64,000 nucleotides of DNA. Source: Gluconobacter cadivus (GTDB lineage: Bacteria > Pseudomonadota > Alphaproteobacteria > Acetobacterales > Acetobacteraceae). The DNA is taken from assembly GCF_015244745.1 (NCBI RefSeq), contig NZ_JABCQI010000003.1, positions 219,935 through 283,934 of the forward strand, given 5' to 3'. Shown in pieces: positions 51,732-60,767 of this stretch. The translations under genes and the position numbers were made by a program. Positions within the stretch are counted from its first letter, which is position 1. Each line of letters begins with the position of its first letter. Under the pieces are notes generated by a model. The model saw only the letters and a program-made list of their open reading frames with translations, was not told the origin of the DNA and searched no databases.

Positions 51732-52462
51732 AAATCATCGTCACGGACACGCCCGGTCAGGCGTTTCAACGCGCGGCGGACATGATCGCGGAGGAAATCC
51801 GCGGATCTCAGGCGCCTATTCTGGGGCTGGCGACGGGCCGCACGATGGAGAGCATTTACCAGCTTCTGGTACGGGATCATGACGCGGGGACGCTGGATTT
51901 TTCCGGCACGACGTCGTTCAATCTGGACGAATATGTCGGTCTGCCGCCGACGGACCCGAATTCCTACAGCCACTACATGCAGGAGCATCTGTTTTCGCAT
52001 GTGAACATGGCCGAAGGGCAGGGGCATGTTCCGAATGGTGTTGCTGTGGATCTGGAGGCTGAGTGCGCGCGCTATGAGGCCGCCATTCGCGCGGCCGGTG
52101 GGCTTGGGTTGCAGCTTCTGGGCATTGGCGAGACGGGGCATATCGGTTTCAACGAACCGCCCTCCGCGTTCGACAGCCGGACGCGGGTTGTCCATCTGGA
52201 TGATGTGACGCGACGGCAGAACAGCGCCATGTTCGGCGATGATCCGGAGCGTGTGCCGGAACGCGCTCTGACGATGGGGGTGGGGACGATCCTGGAAGCG
52301 CGCCGTCTGGTGCTGGTGGCTGTTGGTGAGGGCAAGGCGGCGATCGTTGACGAGGCGCTGAACGGTCCGATCAGCGAGGCTGTCAGTGCCACGGCCATCC
52401 GCCTTCATGACGATGCGACGGTGATTCTGGACGAAGCCGCGGCCCGGATCTGGCGGCGTTAG
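51728..52462 (+). CDS. nagB: Glucosamine-6-phosphate deaminase
   Basis: The 244-residue protein has the family motifs GLATGRTMESIYQ (33-45), FNLDEYVGL with Asp67, and GIGETGHIGFNEP (132-144) with His138 and Glu143. In the last motif the aspartate of enterobacterial enzymes (GxDGH) is replaced by Thr136, as the GxxGHIGFNEP type of many other bacteria also lacks it. It converts glucosamine-6-phosphate to fructose-6-phosphate and ammonia. It is the last gene of the nag operon and overlaps the convergent LysR gene by four bases. No allosteric C-terminal extension is present. Confidence 0.92.
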   Translation: MKIIVTDTPGQAFQRAADMIAEEIRGSQAPILGLATGRTMESIYQLLVRDHDAGTLDFSGTTSFNLDEYVGLPPTDPNSYSHYMQEHLFSHVNMAEGQGHVPNGVAVDLEAECARYEAAIRAAGGLGLQLLGIGETGHIGFNEPPSAFDSRTRVVHLDDVTRRQNSAMFGDDPERVPERALTMGVGTILEARRLVLVAVGEGKAAIVDEALNGPISEAVSATAIRLHDDATVILDEAAARIWRR

Positions 52463-53382
52463 GACGGACAGATCGCTTCCATGTTCGGGAGTGCCTCCCG
52501 GAAGGCGTCGCTGATGATCTGGCGCATCCAGAGGTTATCCGCTGTCCGTTGCCAGAGCAGCGACACAGAATAGTCTCCCAAATCGATGGGTGCCGCGCAG
52601 ACGGTCAGGCCAGAGACGGCAGCGAGGCTCTGCGCGGCATGGAGGGGCAGGGTAGCAATGGCGCGCGTTCCGATCAGGAAAGGGGGGAGCGCAGAAAAAT
52701 GCGTCAGTGCCGATTGTACCCGGCGCGCGTGGCCCAGAGTTTTCAACACATGGTCCACGATCCCCTCCCGTCCGGAAAAGGACACCAGAAGATGTGGCAG
52801 AGTGAGGTAATCTTCCAGTTTCAGGGGAAGTGTGAGGCCGCAGGCGGTTGGATCAAGCAGGCAGGCGTAACCGGATTGTCCGATCTCCTGATGCTGTAAT
52901 CCGGAGCGTATATTGGGCTGTGCGACGACGGCAAAATCGATGTCTCCTGCTTCGAAAAGAGCCTCGACCCGGTGTTTGTTGGCCTGTCTGAATGTCACGG
53001 AAACCCGTGGGGCTTCCGCTGCCAGACGTTGTGCAATCAGGGGGCCAGCCGCGATCTGGAAATCGTCGGACATTCCCAAAGAGAAATGCTGTCGGCTGGT
53101 TGCCGGATCAAATGCCGTGACGGTTGAGAACGCGGTCTGGATCAGTGTCGCTCCGTTTTGCAGCGGTTCTGCCATGGCAATTGCCCGAGGGGTTGGTTGC
53201 ATGCCGTCACGTGTGCGGACGAACAGAGGGTCATCCGCCGCTTCCCGCAGGCGGGCCAGAGAGGCGCTGACGGCGGATTGACTCAGGGACAGTCGGCGTG
53301 CCGCTCTGGAGACGCTGCGTTCTTCCCAGAGTGCCAGAAACGTGGTGGCCAGATTGAAATCGAGGCGTGAAATATCGACCAT
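52459..53382 (-). CDS. LysR-family regulator, likely of the divergent nitrilase
   Basis: The ATG at 53382 gives the usual start RLDFNLATTFLALWEERSVS with a winged helix-turn-helix (about 5-62; SLSQSAVSASLARL is the recognition helix). The 307-residue length and the effector domain (about 90-300) are typical of LTTRs. The gene is divergent from the nitrilase across 98 bases that contain a TTGATT/AATCAA dyad (53390-53409). It therefore probably activates the nitrilase gene in response to its substrate. It overlaps nagB by four bases on the opposite strand, so control of the nag genes is less likely. Confidence 0.88.
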   Translation of the reverse strand: MVDISRLDFNLATTFLALWEERSVSRAARRLSLSQSAVSASLARLREAADDPLFVRTRDGMQPTPRAIAMAEPLQNGATLIQTAFSTVTAFDPATSRQHFSLGMSDDFQIAAGPLIAQRLAAEAPRVSVTFRQANKHRVEALFEAGDIDFAVVAQPNIRSGLQHQEIGQSGYACLLDPTACGLTLPLKLEDYLTLPHLLVSFSGREGIVDHVLKTLGHARRVQSALTHFSALPPFLIGTRAIATLPLHAAQSLAAVSGLTVCAAPIDLGDYSVSLLWQRTADNLWMRQIISDAFREALPNMEAICPS

Positions 53383-53389
53383 GGTGATT

Positions 53390-53409
53390 TTGATTATCAA
53401 AACAATCAA
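53390..53409. promoter_or_regulatory. LysR-type dyad between the LysR and nitrilase genes
   Basis: TTGATT (53390-53395) and AATCAA (53404-53409) are exact inverted repeats with an 8-base spacer, a LysR-type site by form. The site is 8 bases upstream of the LysR ATG and about 75 bases before the nitrilase ATG, so it could both repress the regulator and activate the nitrilase. Confidence 0.5.
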
Positions 53410-53480
53410 TTTGCCCGATAATGGGAGAAAGTCCACTCTTCCTCTCACTGTAATCCGCTACATGCATGAGAGATCCGGAC

Positions 53481-54464
53481 ATGAGCCAGCGTCGCGTCGC
53501 CGTTATTCAGGCGGGAACCTGTCTTTTCGACACGCCCCGGACACTGGATCGGATGGAAGCCCATTGTGATGCGGCTGCCGCACAGGGTGTTGAGCTTGCA
53601 GTTTTTCCGGAAGCGTATGTTGGCGGATATCCAAAAGGGCTGAGTTTCGGCGCAATTCTGGGAAGTCGTTTTCTGGAAGGGCGTGAGGATTATCTGCGTT
53701 ACTGGAAATCTGCCATTGACGTGCCAGGCGCAGAAACGGCGCGGATCGGCTCGTTTGCGGCGAAAATGAAGGCCCATCTCGTTGTTGGTGTCATCGAACG
53801 TGATGGGGCGACGTTGTATTGTACGGCGCTCTTTTTCGGACCTGACGGGGCGCTTTTGGGCAAACATCGCAAGCTGATGCCGACGGGAACCGAGAGGCTG
53901 GTCTGGGGGCAGGGCGACGGCTCGACCATTCCGGTTTTTGAGACGGATATTGGACGTATCGGGGCTGCGATCTGCTGGGAAAACTATATGCCGGACCTGC
54001 GTCAGAGCATGTATGCCCGGGGCATCAATCTCTGGTGTGCGCCCACGGTGGATGAGCGCGACATCTGGCAGGCTTCCATGCGGCATATTGCCTATGAAGG
54101 ACGAACGTTTGTTCTCAGTGCCTGCCAGTACATGACGCGTGCGGATGCGCCGGAGGAGTATGCCTGTCATCAGGGCAATAACCCGGACACCGTGCTTATT
54201 CGGGGGGGCAGTGTGATCGTCAGTCCGCTTGGAGACATCATTGCCGGACCGATCTATGATCGCGAAGCGATCCTTACGGCGGATATCGATCTGGATGATG
54301 TGATCCGGGGGAAATACGATCTGGACGTGGCAGGCCATTATGCCCGTCCCGATATTTTCAGTCTGCGGGTTCATGACGCACCACGGCGTCCGGTATCATT
54401 CTCTGAAGCTGTGGAAGCTCTGCCGGATTGTAAAGAAGAAGCAACGGTCAAGCCCTGTTCTTAA
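53481..54464 (+). CDS. Nitrilase (aliphatic/aryl nitrile hydrolase family)
   Basis: The start was moved from 53466 to the ATG at 53481, which gives the normal N-terminus RRVAVIQAG. The 327-residue enzyme has the triad Glu44 (VFPEAYVGGYPKG), Lys131 (HRKLMPT) and Cys165 in CWENYMP, the signature of true nitrilases that turn nitriles into acids and ammonia. The length and YARPDIFSL near the C-terminus also match nitrilases rather than amidases. Divergent from a LysR gene, so likely inducible. It is not near other amide genes, unlike the Nit1-type protein at 21771. Confidence 0.9.
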   Translation: MSQRRVAVIQAGTCLFDTPRTLDRMEAHCDAAAAQGVELAVFPEAYVGGYPKGLSFGAILGSRFLEGREDYLRYWKSAIDVPGAETARIGSFAAKMKAHLVVGVIERDGATLYCTALFFGPDGALLGKHRKLMPTGTERLVWGQGDGSTIPVFETDIGRIGAAICWENYMPDLRQSMYARGINLWCAPTVDERDIWQASMRHIAYEGRTFVLSACQYMTRADAPEEYACHQGNNPDTVLIRGGSVIVSPLGDIIAGPIYDREAILTADIDLDDVIRGKYDLDVAGHYARPDIFSLRVHDAPRRPVSFSEAVEALPDCKEEATVKPCS

Positions 54465-54564
54465 GGGGACGGGCTGACGTGAAGATGTGGGTGAAGCAGT
54501 AAAATTAAACATTCCCAATGCTGGCAACTTGGCATTGTCGGGAGGTGAGAAGAAATGTAGCCAA

Positions 54565-54579
54565 TGCGAGTCATTCGCA
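54565..54579. promoter_or_regulatory. Fur-like box before the siderophore receptor
   Basis: TGCGAGT-C-ATTCGCA is a 7-1-7 dyad with one mismatch, lying 17 bases before the receptor ATG. ATGCGA/TCGCAT make an exact inner repeat. The form is that of Fur boxes and the downstream gene type supports iron control. Confidence 0.55.
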
Positions 54580-54596
54580 TCTGGAATTAAAGCATC

Positions 54597-56849
54597 ATGC
54601 CTGCCCCTCTGCATTTTTCTCGTCTCCGCTCGTGTTCGTTTCTGTTGGGATGTCTTGCAGGAACAGTTTTGCAGTCCCGTGCTTATGGCGCGTCGACAGA
54701 TGATTTGCCTTCGTCTGGTCAGAACACTGCTGCCCACGGGCTGAATTATCAGGGCAGTAAGGTCTCGGGCGGGCAGGAGCGTTTGACGGTATGGGGGAAG
54801 AATCATCCGCAATTGACCGGGACTTCTCCGAATAAAAAACTGACGGCGTCTTTGCTGGATACGCCGAGATCCATTTCCGTGGTGACGCAGGAGCAGATGA
54901 AACTGGTCAATGCGACGTCGTTTGAAGAGGCCATGCGCACTGTCCCGGGGGTCAGTTTTCGGGGTGGGGACGCTTATGCCGTGCCGGGCGGGAATTATCC
55001 TGTCATTCGTGGATTTGGGTCTTACAGCAATATGTTCATCGATGGCCTGCGCGATAGTGGCGTTAGCCAGCGCGAGGTTTTTGATGTTGACGAGATGGAG
55101 GTCTTGAAAGGGCCGGGGTCTGTGTATGGGGGGCGTGGTGGTTTGGGTGGGCAGATTAATATCACGACGAAAAAAGCCCAGCTTGGCAGCCTGACATCCG
55201 GGCAGATCGGTTTTGGTACGGCGTCCTACAAGCGTGGAACCGTTGATATTAATCGCCAGATTGGCTCTTCCACGGCGTTTCGTTTGAATGCGATGGGGGA
55301 TGATGGTGATACGGCAGGGCGGGCGCCAGCGGGTGGGCACAAATGGGGTGTTGCGCCTTCCCTGTCATTCGGGCTTGGCACACCGACCCGGCTGACGTTG
55401 GGGTATTACCATCTCTATTCATTCGACATGCCGGATTATTCAGCGCCTTATAGTAAAACGACGCATGAGCCGCTGAATATTCCCCGGCATACGGTGTTGG
55501 GATTGCAGGATCGCGATTTTGAACGGAGCACCACGGATCTGGGGCAGATCATACTTGAGCGTGATTTGTGGCATGATTTCGTCTTTCGCAATACGTTGCA
55601 GTGGACCAGTACGCAATATGATTACATTGCGACCAACCCCCAGTGGCAGAGCGCGTCTCCGGCAAACCAGACCATTTTGCTGGAGGCGAAATCAGGACTT
55701 TTCCATACGGACAATTTTCAGGAACAAGCCATGGTGTCGGGGAAATTCGATACCGGATTTATTCATCATGCGATCAATACGGGAATTGAAGTCTCGCGTG
55801 AGCGTCTGACCCGTAATGAATATTACATCAAGGATTCTGCTGGAAATAACCTCCGGAATGGCGGTCCATGCACCGTCGCTTATAACTGTATTCTCGCACC
55901 GAATGCAGGGCGCTGGAGTTCATCAAATCCTTGGACAGGCTCTTATTCTGTTGGCGAGCCTGGGATCGCGCCTTTGAATACCAATGTCGATACCGGGTCT
56001 GCCTATGCGTTTGATACGATGAGCATGTGGCACGATCATCTGTTGATTAACGGAGGCGTGCGGTTCGATCGTTTCATGACGTCTGCCGTGCAGGGGAATG
56101 TGGGTCTGAGTAATAATCAGAGCTTCATCAATTATCAGGCCGGTGCGGTTTATAAACCGATCAAGCCGGTCAGTCTGTATTTCTCGTATGCGACCGCGTC
56201 CAACCCTGTGGGTGTGGATGCAGGTGCGGATGGGCAGATTGCTTTGTCGACGGCGAATACCAAGCTGGCGCCGCAGAATGGCAAAAACATCGAAGTTGGA
56301 GCGAAAGCGGATCTGTTCAACGGTCGTTTTTCGATCACCGGATCTCTGTTTGACGGCAAGATGACGAATGCGCAGGTTTCTGATGGATATGGCAATCAGA
56401 TCAATGCGGGAACCCAGCGGGTTCGTGGTGCTGAGATCAACGTTGCGGGGAACATAACGCCACGTTGGGAAATGTTCGGCGGCTGGACGTATCTTGACAG
56501 TACGGTTCTCAATGGTGGGCCAACGCATGCGAATGTGGGGAAGCGGTTTCCGTATACGCCGGGAAATTCCGTGGCGTTGTGGAGCACATACCGCGTGTTG
56601 CCGCATCTCAAGGCGGGCGGTGGTATTACATATATGAGCAAGCGCTATACCAACGTTAATAATCTGACTTGGGTGCCGGAATATGTGCGCCTTGATATGG
56701 TTGCGGATTATCAGATTACACGGACTCTGGATCTTCAGGCCAATTTACAGAACCTGACAAACAAGCGTTATTATGATCGGATTTATACCAATTACTCGCG
56801 CATCGCTGCGGGGCGTGCGGTGACGTTCCAGTTGAGTTTCAAGATGTAG
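54597..56849 (+). CDS. TonB-dependent siderophore receptor
   Basis: The 750-residue precursor has a signal peptide with cleavage near residue 33 (RAYGAS). The plug (about 85-190) shows the siderophore-receptor pattern DTPRSISVVTQEQM, ATSFEEAMRTVPGVSF, PVIRGFGSYSNMFIDGLRD and VLKGPGSVYGGRGGLGGQIN. The barrel has a Cys pair (GGPCTVAYNC) and ends in QLSFKM. Such receptors import ferric hydroxamate or catecholate complexes with TonB-ExbBD energy. The gene looks slightly less GC-rich than its neighbours by eye. A Fur-like box lies upstream, and its 3' end overlaps the convergent histidine kinase gene by 11 bases. Confidence 0.9.
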   Translation: MPAPLHFSRLRSCSFLLGCLAGTVLQSRAYGASTDDLPSSGQNTAAHGLNYQGSKVSGGQERLTVWGKNHPQLTGTSPNKKLTASLLDTPRSISVVTQEQMKLVNATSFEEAMRTVPGVSFRGGDAYAVPGGNYPVIRGFGSYSNMFIDGLRDSGVSQREVFDVDEMEVLKGPGSVYGGRGGLGGQINITTKKAQLGSLTSGQIGFGTASYKRGTVDINRQIGSSTAFRLNAMGDDGDTAGRAPAGGHKWGVAPSLSFGLGTPTRLTLGYYHLYSFDMPDYSAPYSKTTHEPLNIPRHTVLGLQDRDFERSTTDLGQIILERDLWHDFVFRNTLQWTSTQYDYIATNPQWQSASPANQTILLEAKSGLFHTDNFQEQAMVSGKFDTGFIHHAINTGIEVSRERLTRNEYYIKDSAGNNLRNGGPCTVAYNCILAPNAGRWSSSNPWTGSYSVGEPGIAPLNTNVDTGSAYAFDTMSMWHDHLLINGGVRFDRFMTSAVQGNVGLSNNQSFINYQAGAVYKPIKPVSLYFSYATASNPVGVDAGADGQIALSTANTKLAPQNGKNIEVGAKADLFNGRFSITGSLFDGKMTNAQVSDGYGNQINAGTQRVRGAEINVAGNITPRWEMFGGWTYLDSTVLNGGPTHANVGKRFPYTPGNSVALWSTYRVLPHLKAGGGITYMSKRYTNVNNLTWVPEYVRLDMVADYQITRTLDLQANLQNLTNKRYYDRIYTNYSRIAAGRAVTFQLSFKM

Positions 56850-58215
56850 GGAGAATGATCTCGCAGCGGAGGCCGGGATGATTATCCGCAAGCCGGATCG
56901 AGCCTCCGTGCAGGTTCACGATGGCCCGGACCATGCTGAGGCCTAATCCGGTGCCGGGGACGGTTCGGCTGGTGTCGAGCCGGACCATCTTTTCGAAAAC
57001 GCGCTCATGGTCTTCGGCGGGAATGCCGGGGCCATTATCTGAAACGGTTATGATGATCCTGTTGTTCTGCATGCGAGCTGACAGAGTGATAACCGTTCCG
57101 GATGGCGAATGGTTGATGGCATTTTCGATAAGGTTGGAGAGTGTTTGTGTTAAAAGGATGCGGTTGCCCTCAAGTGTCAGGTTTTGGGCGGGGCTGAGAA
57201 TTGTCAGTGTCTGTTCTTGTTCCTGTGCGACGGGCTGATAGAGGCCAGCGAGCGTGTTGAAAAGATCTGCAACGACCAGTGTCTGGCGATCGGGAATACG
57301 GTCTCCGGCTTCGAACTGTGCAAGTCTTAAAAGAGACGAGAAAATTTCCAGTGCGTCCTGAAGATTGTTTTGCGCCTGTGTGATCGCAGTGTTCTGGATG
57401 TCATGGGTCGTGGCGGTCTGGGCCTTGTCGAGATTCTGGCCCAGTCGTGCCAGAGGGCGGCGCATATCATGTGCGATGTCGTCACTGATCTGACGGACAC
57501 TGGCGATCAGTATTTCGTTTCTGTCGAGCATGGCGTTGAGGCTGTGGGCGAGATGATCGAATTCGTCGCCTGTTCCATTCAGGGCAAGTCTTTGGGAAAT
57601 ATCGCCTCGCATGATTTTGCGTGCCGTCTGGCTGATGACTTCAATCCTGCCGAGCACAAGGCGGCTGAGGAGAAATCCGCCGCCCAGTCCGATCAGAAGG
57701 AACATGAGTGCGCTCCAGGCCAGTGTCAGCCAGAGATCGTGCCGGAGCGACTGGAGAGGGGTTGCGTCAATTCCAACAAAGAAGTAACCGCCGTCATTCA
57801 GTGCGGTTCCGTAACCGATGACAGGATGATGGTCAGGCGGGTGCGTCCGATGCGTCCATGACAGCCATCTCCAGCCCGTGATGGGGCGCAGATGAAACAT
57901 ATTTCCGACGACAACCTGTTCCTGCGCATTCTGTAGCAGATAGTAAAATCCTGGTTCGTTCAGGACCAGTTCTTTGACCGTGGATTGCAGATGTGTGACG
58001 TCTTGGCCCTGTGCTTCGGACAGGGCTTCGTCGCGTTCATTTGCGACAATGCGCTTTGTCTGCTGTGAGAGCAGGCGTTGGCTGTGATAGCCGGAGAGCG
58101 CGGTTACGGTTATGCCTGTGAAGAGAAAGCACCCCGCGAACATGGCGATGATCCGAAAGGATGAGCTGCGTAAAACCGGCAGGCGGAGCGGGGCGCTGTG
58201 AAGAGAGGCTGGCAT
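56839..58215 (-). CDS. Sensor histidine kinase
   Basis: The 458-residue kinase has TM1 (about 20-42), a periplasmic sensor part (about 43-158, with a short aromatic run TGWRWLSW), TM2 (about 161-184), a HAMP linker (about 185-236), and the H-box DDIAHDMRRPL with His249. A HATPase domain follows with NLIENAIN, DNGPGIP and GTGLGLSMV. All catalytic boxes are intact. It lies 1 base after the response regulator. Its 3' end overlaps that of the siderophore receptor gene, but functional linkage is not shown. Confidence 0.92.
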   Translation of the reverse strand: MPASLHSAPLRLPVLRSSSFRIIAMFAGCFLFTGITVTALSGYHSQRLLSQQTKRIVANERDEALSEAQGQDVTHLQSTVKELVLNEPGFYYLLQNAQEQVVVGNMFHLRPITGWRWLSWTHRTHPPDHHPVIGYGTALNDGGYFFVGIDATPLQSLRHDLWLTLAWSALMFLLIGLGGGFLLSRLVLGRIEVISQTARKIMRGDISQRLALNGTGDEFDHLAHSLNAMLDRNEILIASVRQISDDIAHDMRRPLARLGQNLDKAQTATTHDIQNTAITQAQNNLQDALEIFSSLLRLAQFEAGDRIPDRQTLVVADLFNTLAGLYQPVAQEQEQTLTILSPAQNLTLEGNRILLTQTLSNLIENAINHSPSGTVITLSARMQNNRIIITVSDNGPGIPAEDHERVFEKMVRLDTSRTVPGTGLGLSMVRAIVNLHGGSIRLADNHPGLRCEIILPTS

Positions 58216-58216
58216 G

Positions 58217-58918
58217 CTAGATGCGCTTCAACATATAGCCCTGTCCCTTGAGTGTCTGGAGGAGGGGCGGGGCGTCTCTGCCCAGACGTTCCCGCAGCCG
58301 ACTGACATGGGTGTCCACCAGATTGGTATGGACTGGAAAGTCGATGTCCCACACGGCTTGCAGTATCATTTCGCGTGACAGTGTCATGTGTGGGTGTCGC
58401 ATGAAATATTCCAGAAGTTTGAGTTCCTGCGCCTGAATGTAGAGTTTTTCTCCACCCCGGCGGACTTCACGCGTCAGGAGGTCAATTTCAAGGTCGGCAA
58501 AAACCAGACGGGTCTGATCATAGGATTGCTGTGTTCTGCGCAGCAGATTTTCGAGACGTGCGGAGAGTTCCTGAACGGAAAAAGGCTTCACGAGGTAGTC
58601 GTCGGCGCCGTTTCGCAGTCCGGTGACACGGTCATGAATTCCGTCCATTGTTGTCAGGAACAGGACGGGCGTCTGAATACCGATGGCGCGCAGGTCTTTG
58701 AGGATGGAAAGCCCGTCGAGGCGTGGCAGGCGTCGGTCGAGGATAATGCAATCCCAGTGGCCTGATATGGCCGTGTCTTTACCCTGTTGTCCATCCGCAA
58801 CGATGCTGATTGTGGTGTGCGGCCCTGACAGGGCTTTTTCAATGTAATCGGCTGTATCCAGATCATCTTCGATCAGAAGGATAATATTCTGGGGATGTGA
58901 CGGAGGCGCGTTCATCAT
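58217..58918 (-). CDS. OmpR/PhoB-family response regulator
   Basis: The 233-residue protein has a receiver domain (about 10-122: acidic pair in LIEDDLDT, phosphoacceptor Asp61 in IILDRRLPR, Lys111 in LVKPF) and a winged-helix output domain (about 138-231, ending RLRERLGRD...LKGQGYML). It would be phosphorylated by the kinase that follows. Both genes are on the minus strand, with the regulator first and a 1-base gap. Target genes are unknown. Confidence 0.93.
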   Translation of the reverse strand: MMNAPPSHPQNIILLIEDDLDTADYIEKALSGPHTTISIVADGQQGKDTAISGHWDCIILDRRLPRLDGLSILKDLRAIGIQTPVLFLTTMDGIHDRVTGLRNGADDYLVKPFSVQELSARLENLLRRTQQSYDQTRLVFADLEIDLLTREVRRGGEKLYIQAQELKLLEYFMRHPHMTLSREMILQAVWDIDFPVHTNLVDTHVSRLRERLGRDAPPLLQTLKGQGYMLKRI

Positions 58919-58996
58919 GTCCTGCCGAGTGATGGTGCAAAGTTGTATTTTCAGCCGATCGAGCGCTCCAGATATAATAGGAGTGTGTGGATGGAA

Positions 58997-59026
58997 TGTC
59001 AGCCCTGCATTACGGCAAGGCTGACA
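58997..59026. terminator. Hairpin terminator after the yghU-type gene
   Basis: TGTCAGCC (58997-59004) and GGCTGACA (59019-59026) form a perfect 8-bp stem with a 14-base loop, 27 bases after the yghU-type stop on the minus strand. It may also serve to separate it from the two-component genes. No strong T-run is seen. Confidence 0.5.
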
Positions 59027-59053
59027 TCGGGAAAGAGGGCCGTAGCGGTGAGG

Positions 59054-59950
59054 TCAGGGCTTTGAAGAGTTTTCCTTTTGCCTCTCAAGGCGATCCTGCG
59101 TTTTTGTCTCGAAATCGGAAGCGTCGTGACGTTCATGAAGCTGGCTGGAGAGGGCTCCGGATGTCCGGTTGACCATCCGTCCACGTTGCACGGCTGGGCG
59201 TTCCAGAAGGCGGTCTGCCCATGCCTTGAGGTGGGGATAGTCCTGTACGCTCAGGAACGTGGCCGCATCATTGTAGAGCCAGCCTTCCACCAGGCCACCA
59301 TACCACGGGAAAATGGCCATATCGGCGATTGTATAGTCTGGCCCTGCTATGAAAGGACTTTCCGCAAGGCGCCGATCAAGCACGTCCAGTTGCCGTTTGG
59401 CCTCCATGGTAAAACGATTGATCGCGTACTCGATTTTCTCCGGGGCATAGGCATAGAAATGTCCAAATCCGCCGCCGATATAGGGCGCGCTGCCAACCTG
59501 CCAGAAAAGCCAGTTCAGGCACGTTGTCCGATGCGCGATATCTTTGGGAAGAAAGGCACCGAATTTCTCGGCCAGATACAGCAGGATCGATCCGGATTCA
59601 AAAACGGCCAGAGGCTGATCGCCGCTATGATCGACAAGAGCCGGAATCTTGGAATTGGGATTGATGTCCGTAAAGCCGGAGCCGAACTGGTCGCCTTCGC
59701 CGATACGGATAAGCCATGCGTCATATTCGGCCTGCGTGTGACCCGTAGCAAGCAGTTCTTCGAGCAGGATCGTGACTTTCACTCCGTTGGGCGTGCCCAG
59801 GGAATAGAGCTGGAGGGGGTGTCGTCCGACAGGGAGCGTTTGTTCGTGTGTCGCGCCTGCTGTCGGGCGGTTTGTGCTGGCGAATTTGCCGCCGCTTGGT
59901 GCCGTCCAGGTCCAGACTTTGGACGGCGTATAATCGGAAGGTTCGCTCAT
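59054..59950 (-). CDS. yghU: Glutathione-dependent disulfide-bond oxidoreductase, YghU type
   Basis: The 298-residue GST-fold protein has the YghU-type N-terminal extension (SKVWTWTAPSGGKFASTNRPTAG in two parts), a thioredoxin-like half (LYSLGTPNGVKVTILLEEL, with IPALVDH and FESGSILLYLAEK) and a helical half with APYIGGGFGHFYAYAPEKIEYA. This subfamily binds two glutathiones and reduces disulfides. It overlaps the following GST gene by four bases (ATGA), so the two are a small operon. The C-terminal 25 residues are an unusual charged tail (RHDASDFETKTQDRLERQ). Confidence 0.9.
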   Translation of the reverse strand: MSEPSDYTPSKVWTWTAPSGGKFASTNRPTAGATHEQTLPVGRHPLQLYSLGTPNGVKVTILLEELLATGHTQAEYDAWLIRIGEGDQFGSGFTDINPNSKIPALVDHSGDQPLAVFESGSILLYLAEKFGAFLPKDIAHRTTCLNWLFWQVGSAPYIGGGFGHFYAYAPEKIEYAINRFTMEAKRQLDVLDRRLAESPFIAGPDYTIADMAIFPWYGGLVEGWLYNDAATFLSVQDYPHLKAWADRLLERPAVQRGRMVNRTSGALSSQLHERHDASDFETKTQDRLERQKENSSKP

Positions 59951-60666
59951 GACACTGTTCCTTTTGACGCTGGGGAAAAACTGGTCGGGTACATGGCCTG
60001 ACGCGCCTCTTCGTCCATTGTGGTTTTGAAGGCGTGTCCGCTCATAATGGCTTGCGCGTGTTGAACGGCCGGGCGAGCATTGATCATGTCCATGAAACGG
60101 ACAAGATTGGGCCAGCGTTCAAGAGGACGGTCTTCAGCGTTCATGACTCTTACGGCCCGGTCCAGCCAGCCCCATGCGGACATATCGACGATGGTATAAC
60201 GATCGCGGACGATGAAAGATCGCCCTTCCAGATGATCGTTCAGAACCTGATAATGCCGTTCTGCTTCCCGGCGATATCGATTGACCGCGTAGTCCAGCCC
60301 TTTGGGGGCGGCATGCTGGAAATGCACAGCCTGTCCTGAGAAAGGGCCGAGACCTGTTGCAATAAACATCAGCCAGGACAGAAGCTGGGGACGGTCCTGC
60401 GCTTCTCCGACGAATTGTCCCGTTTTTTCGGCGAGGTAAAGGAGAATGGCTGTGGAATCGAACACGATCGCAGCCCTGCCCTCTGGACCATCCGTATCCA
60501 CGAGGGCCGGCACCTTGCCATTGGGATTGAGGGCCCGAAATGCGGCATCATGCTGGGCGCCGCGATAAGTATCGACGGGTCTGGCTTTGAAGGGCAGGCC
60601 GGTTTCAGCCAGAAACAGCGCAATTTTGAGCGGGTTCGGGCCCGGACCATAGTAAAAATCAATCAT
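59947..60666 (-). CDS. Glutathione S-transferase family protein
   Basis: The ATG at 60666 was chosen because AGGGAAG lies about 8 bases before it and the GST fold begins at once (MIDFYYGPGPNPLKIALFLAE). The 239-residue protein has an N-terminal thioredoxin-like domain with VPALVD and FDSTAILLYLAEK, and a helical domain from about 90 on, with AAPKGLDYAVNRY and IVDMSAWGWL. It is the first gene of the two-gene operon with the YghU-type gene. Substrate not evident; a nu-class-like GST is likely. Confidence 0.87.
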   Translation of the reverse strand: MIDFYYGPGPNPLKIALFLAETGLPFKARPVDTYRGAQHDAAFRALNPNGKVPALVDTDGPEGRAAIVFDSTAILLYLAEKTGQFVGEAQDRPQLLSWLMFIATGLGPFSGQAVHFQHAAPKGLDYAVNRYRREAERHYQVLNDHLEGRSFIVRDRYTIVDMSAWGWLDRAVRVMNAEDRPLERWPNLVRFMDMINARPAVQHAQAIMSGHAFKTTMDEEARQAMYPTSFSPASKGTVS

Positions 60667-60767
60667 GTGCCACTTCCCTTGGGCCAATACAGGAAAAATT
60701 TTTGTCTGATGGCGACCGGGATGACCCCGAACGAGAAGGTTATACCCGGACGCCAGAAGACTAAGGG

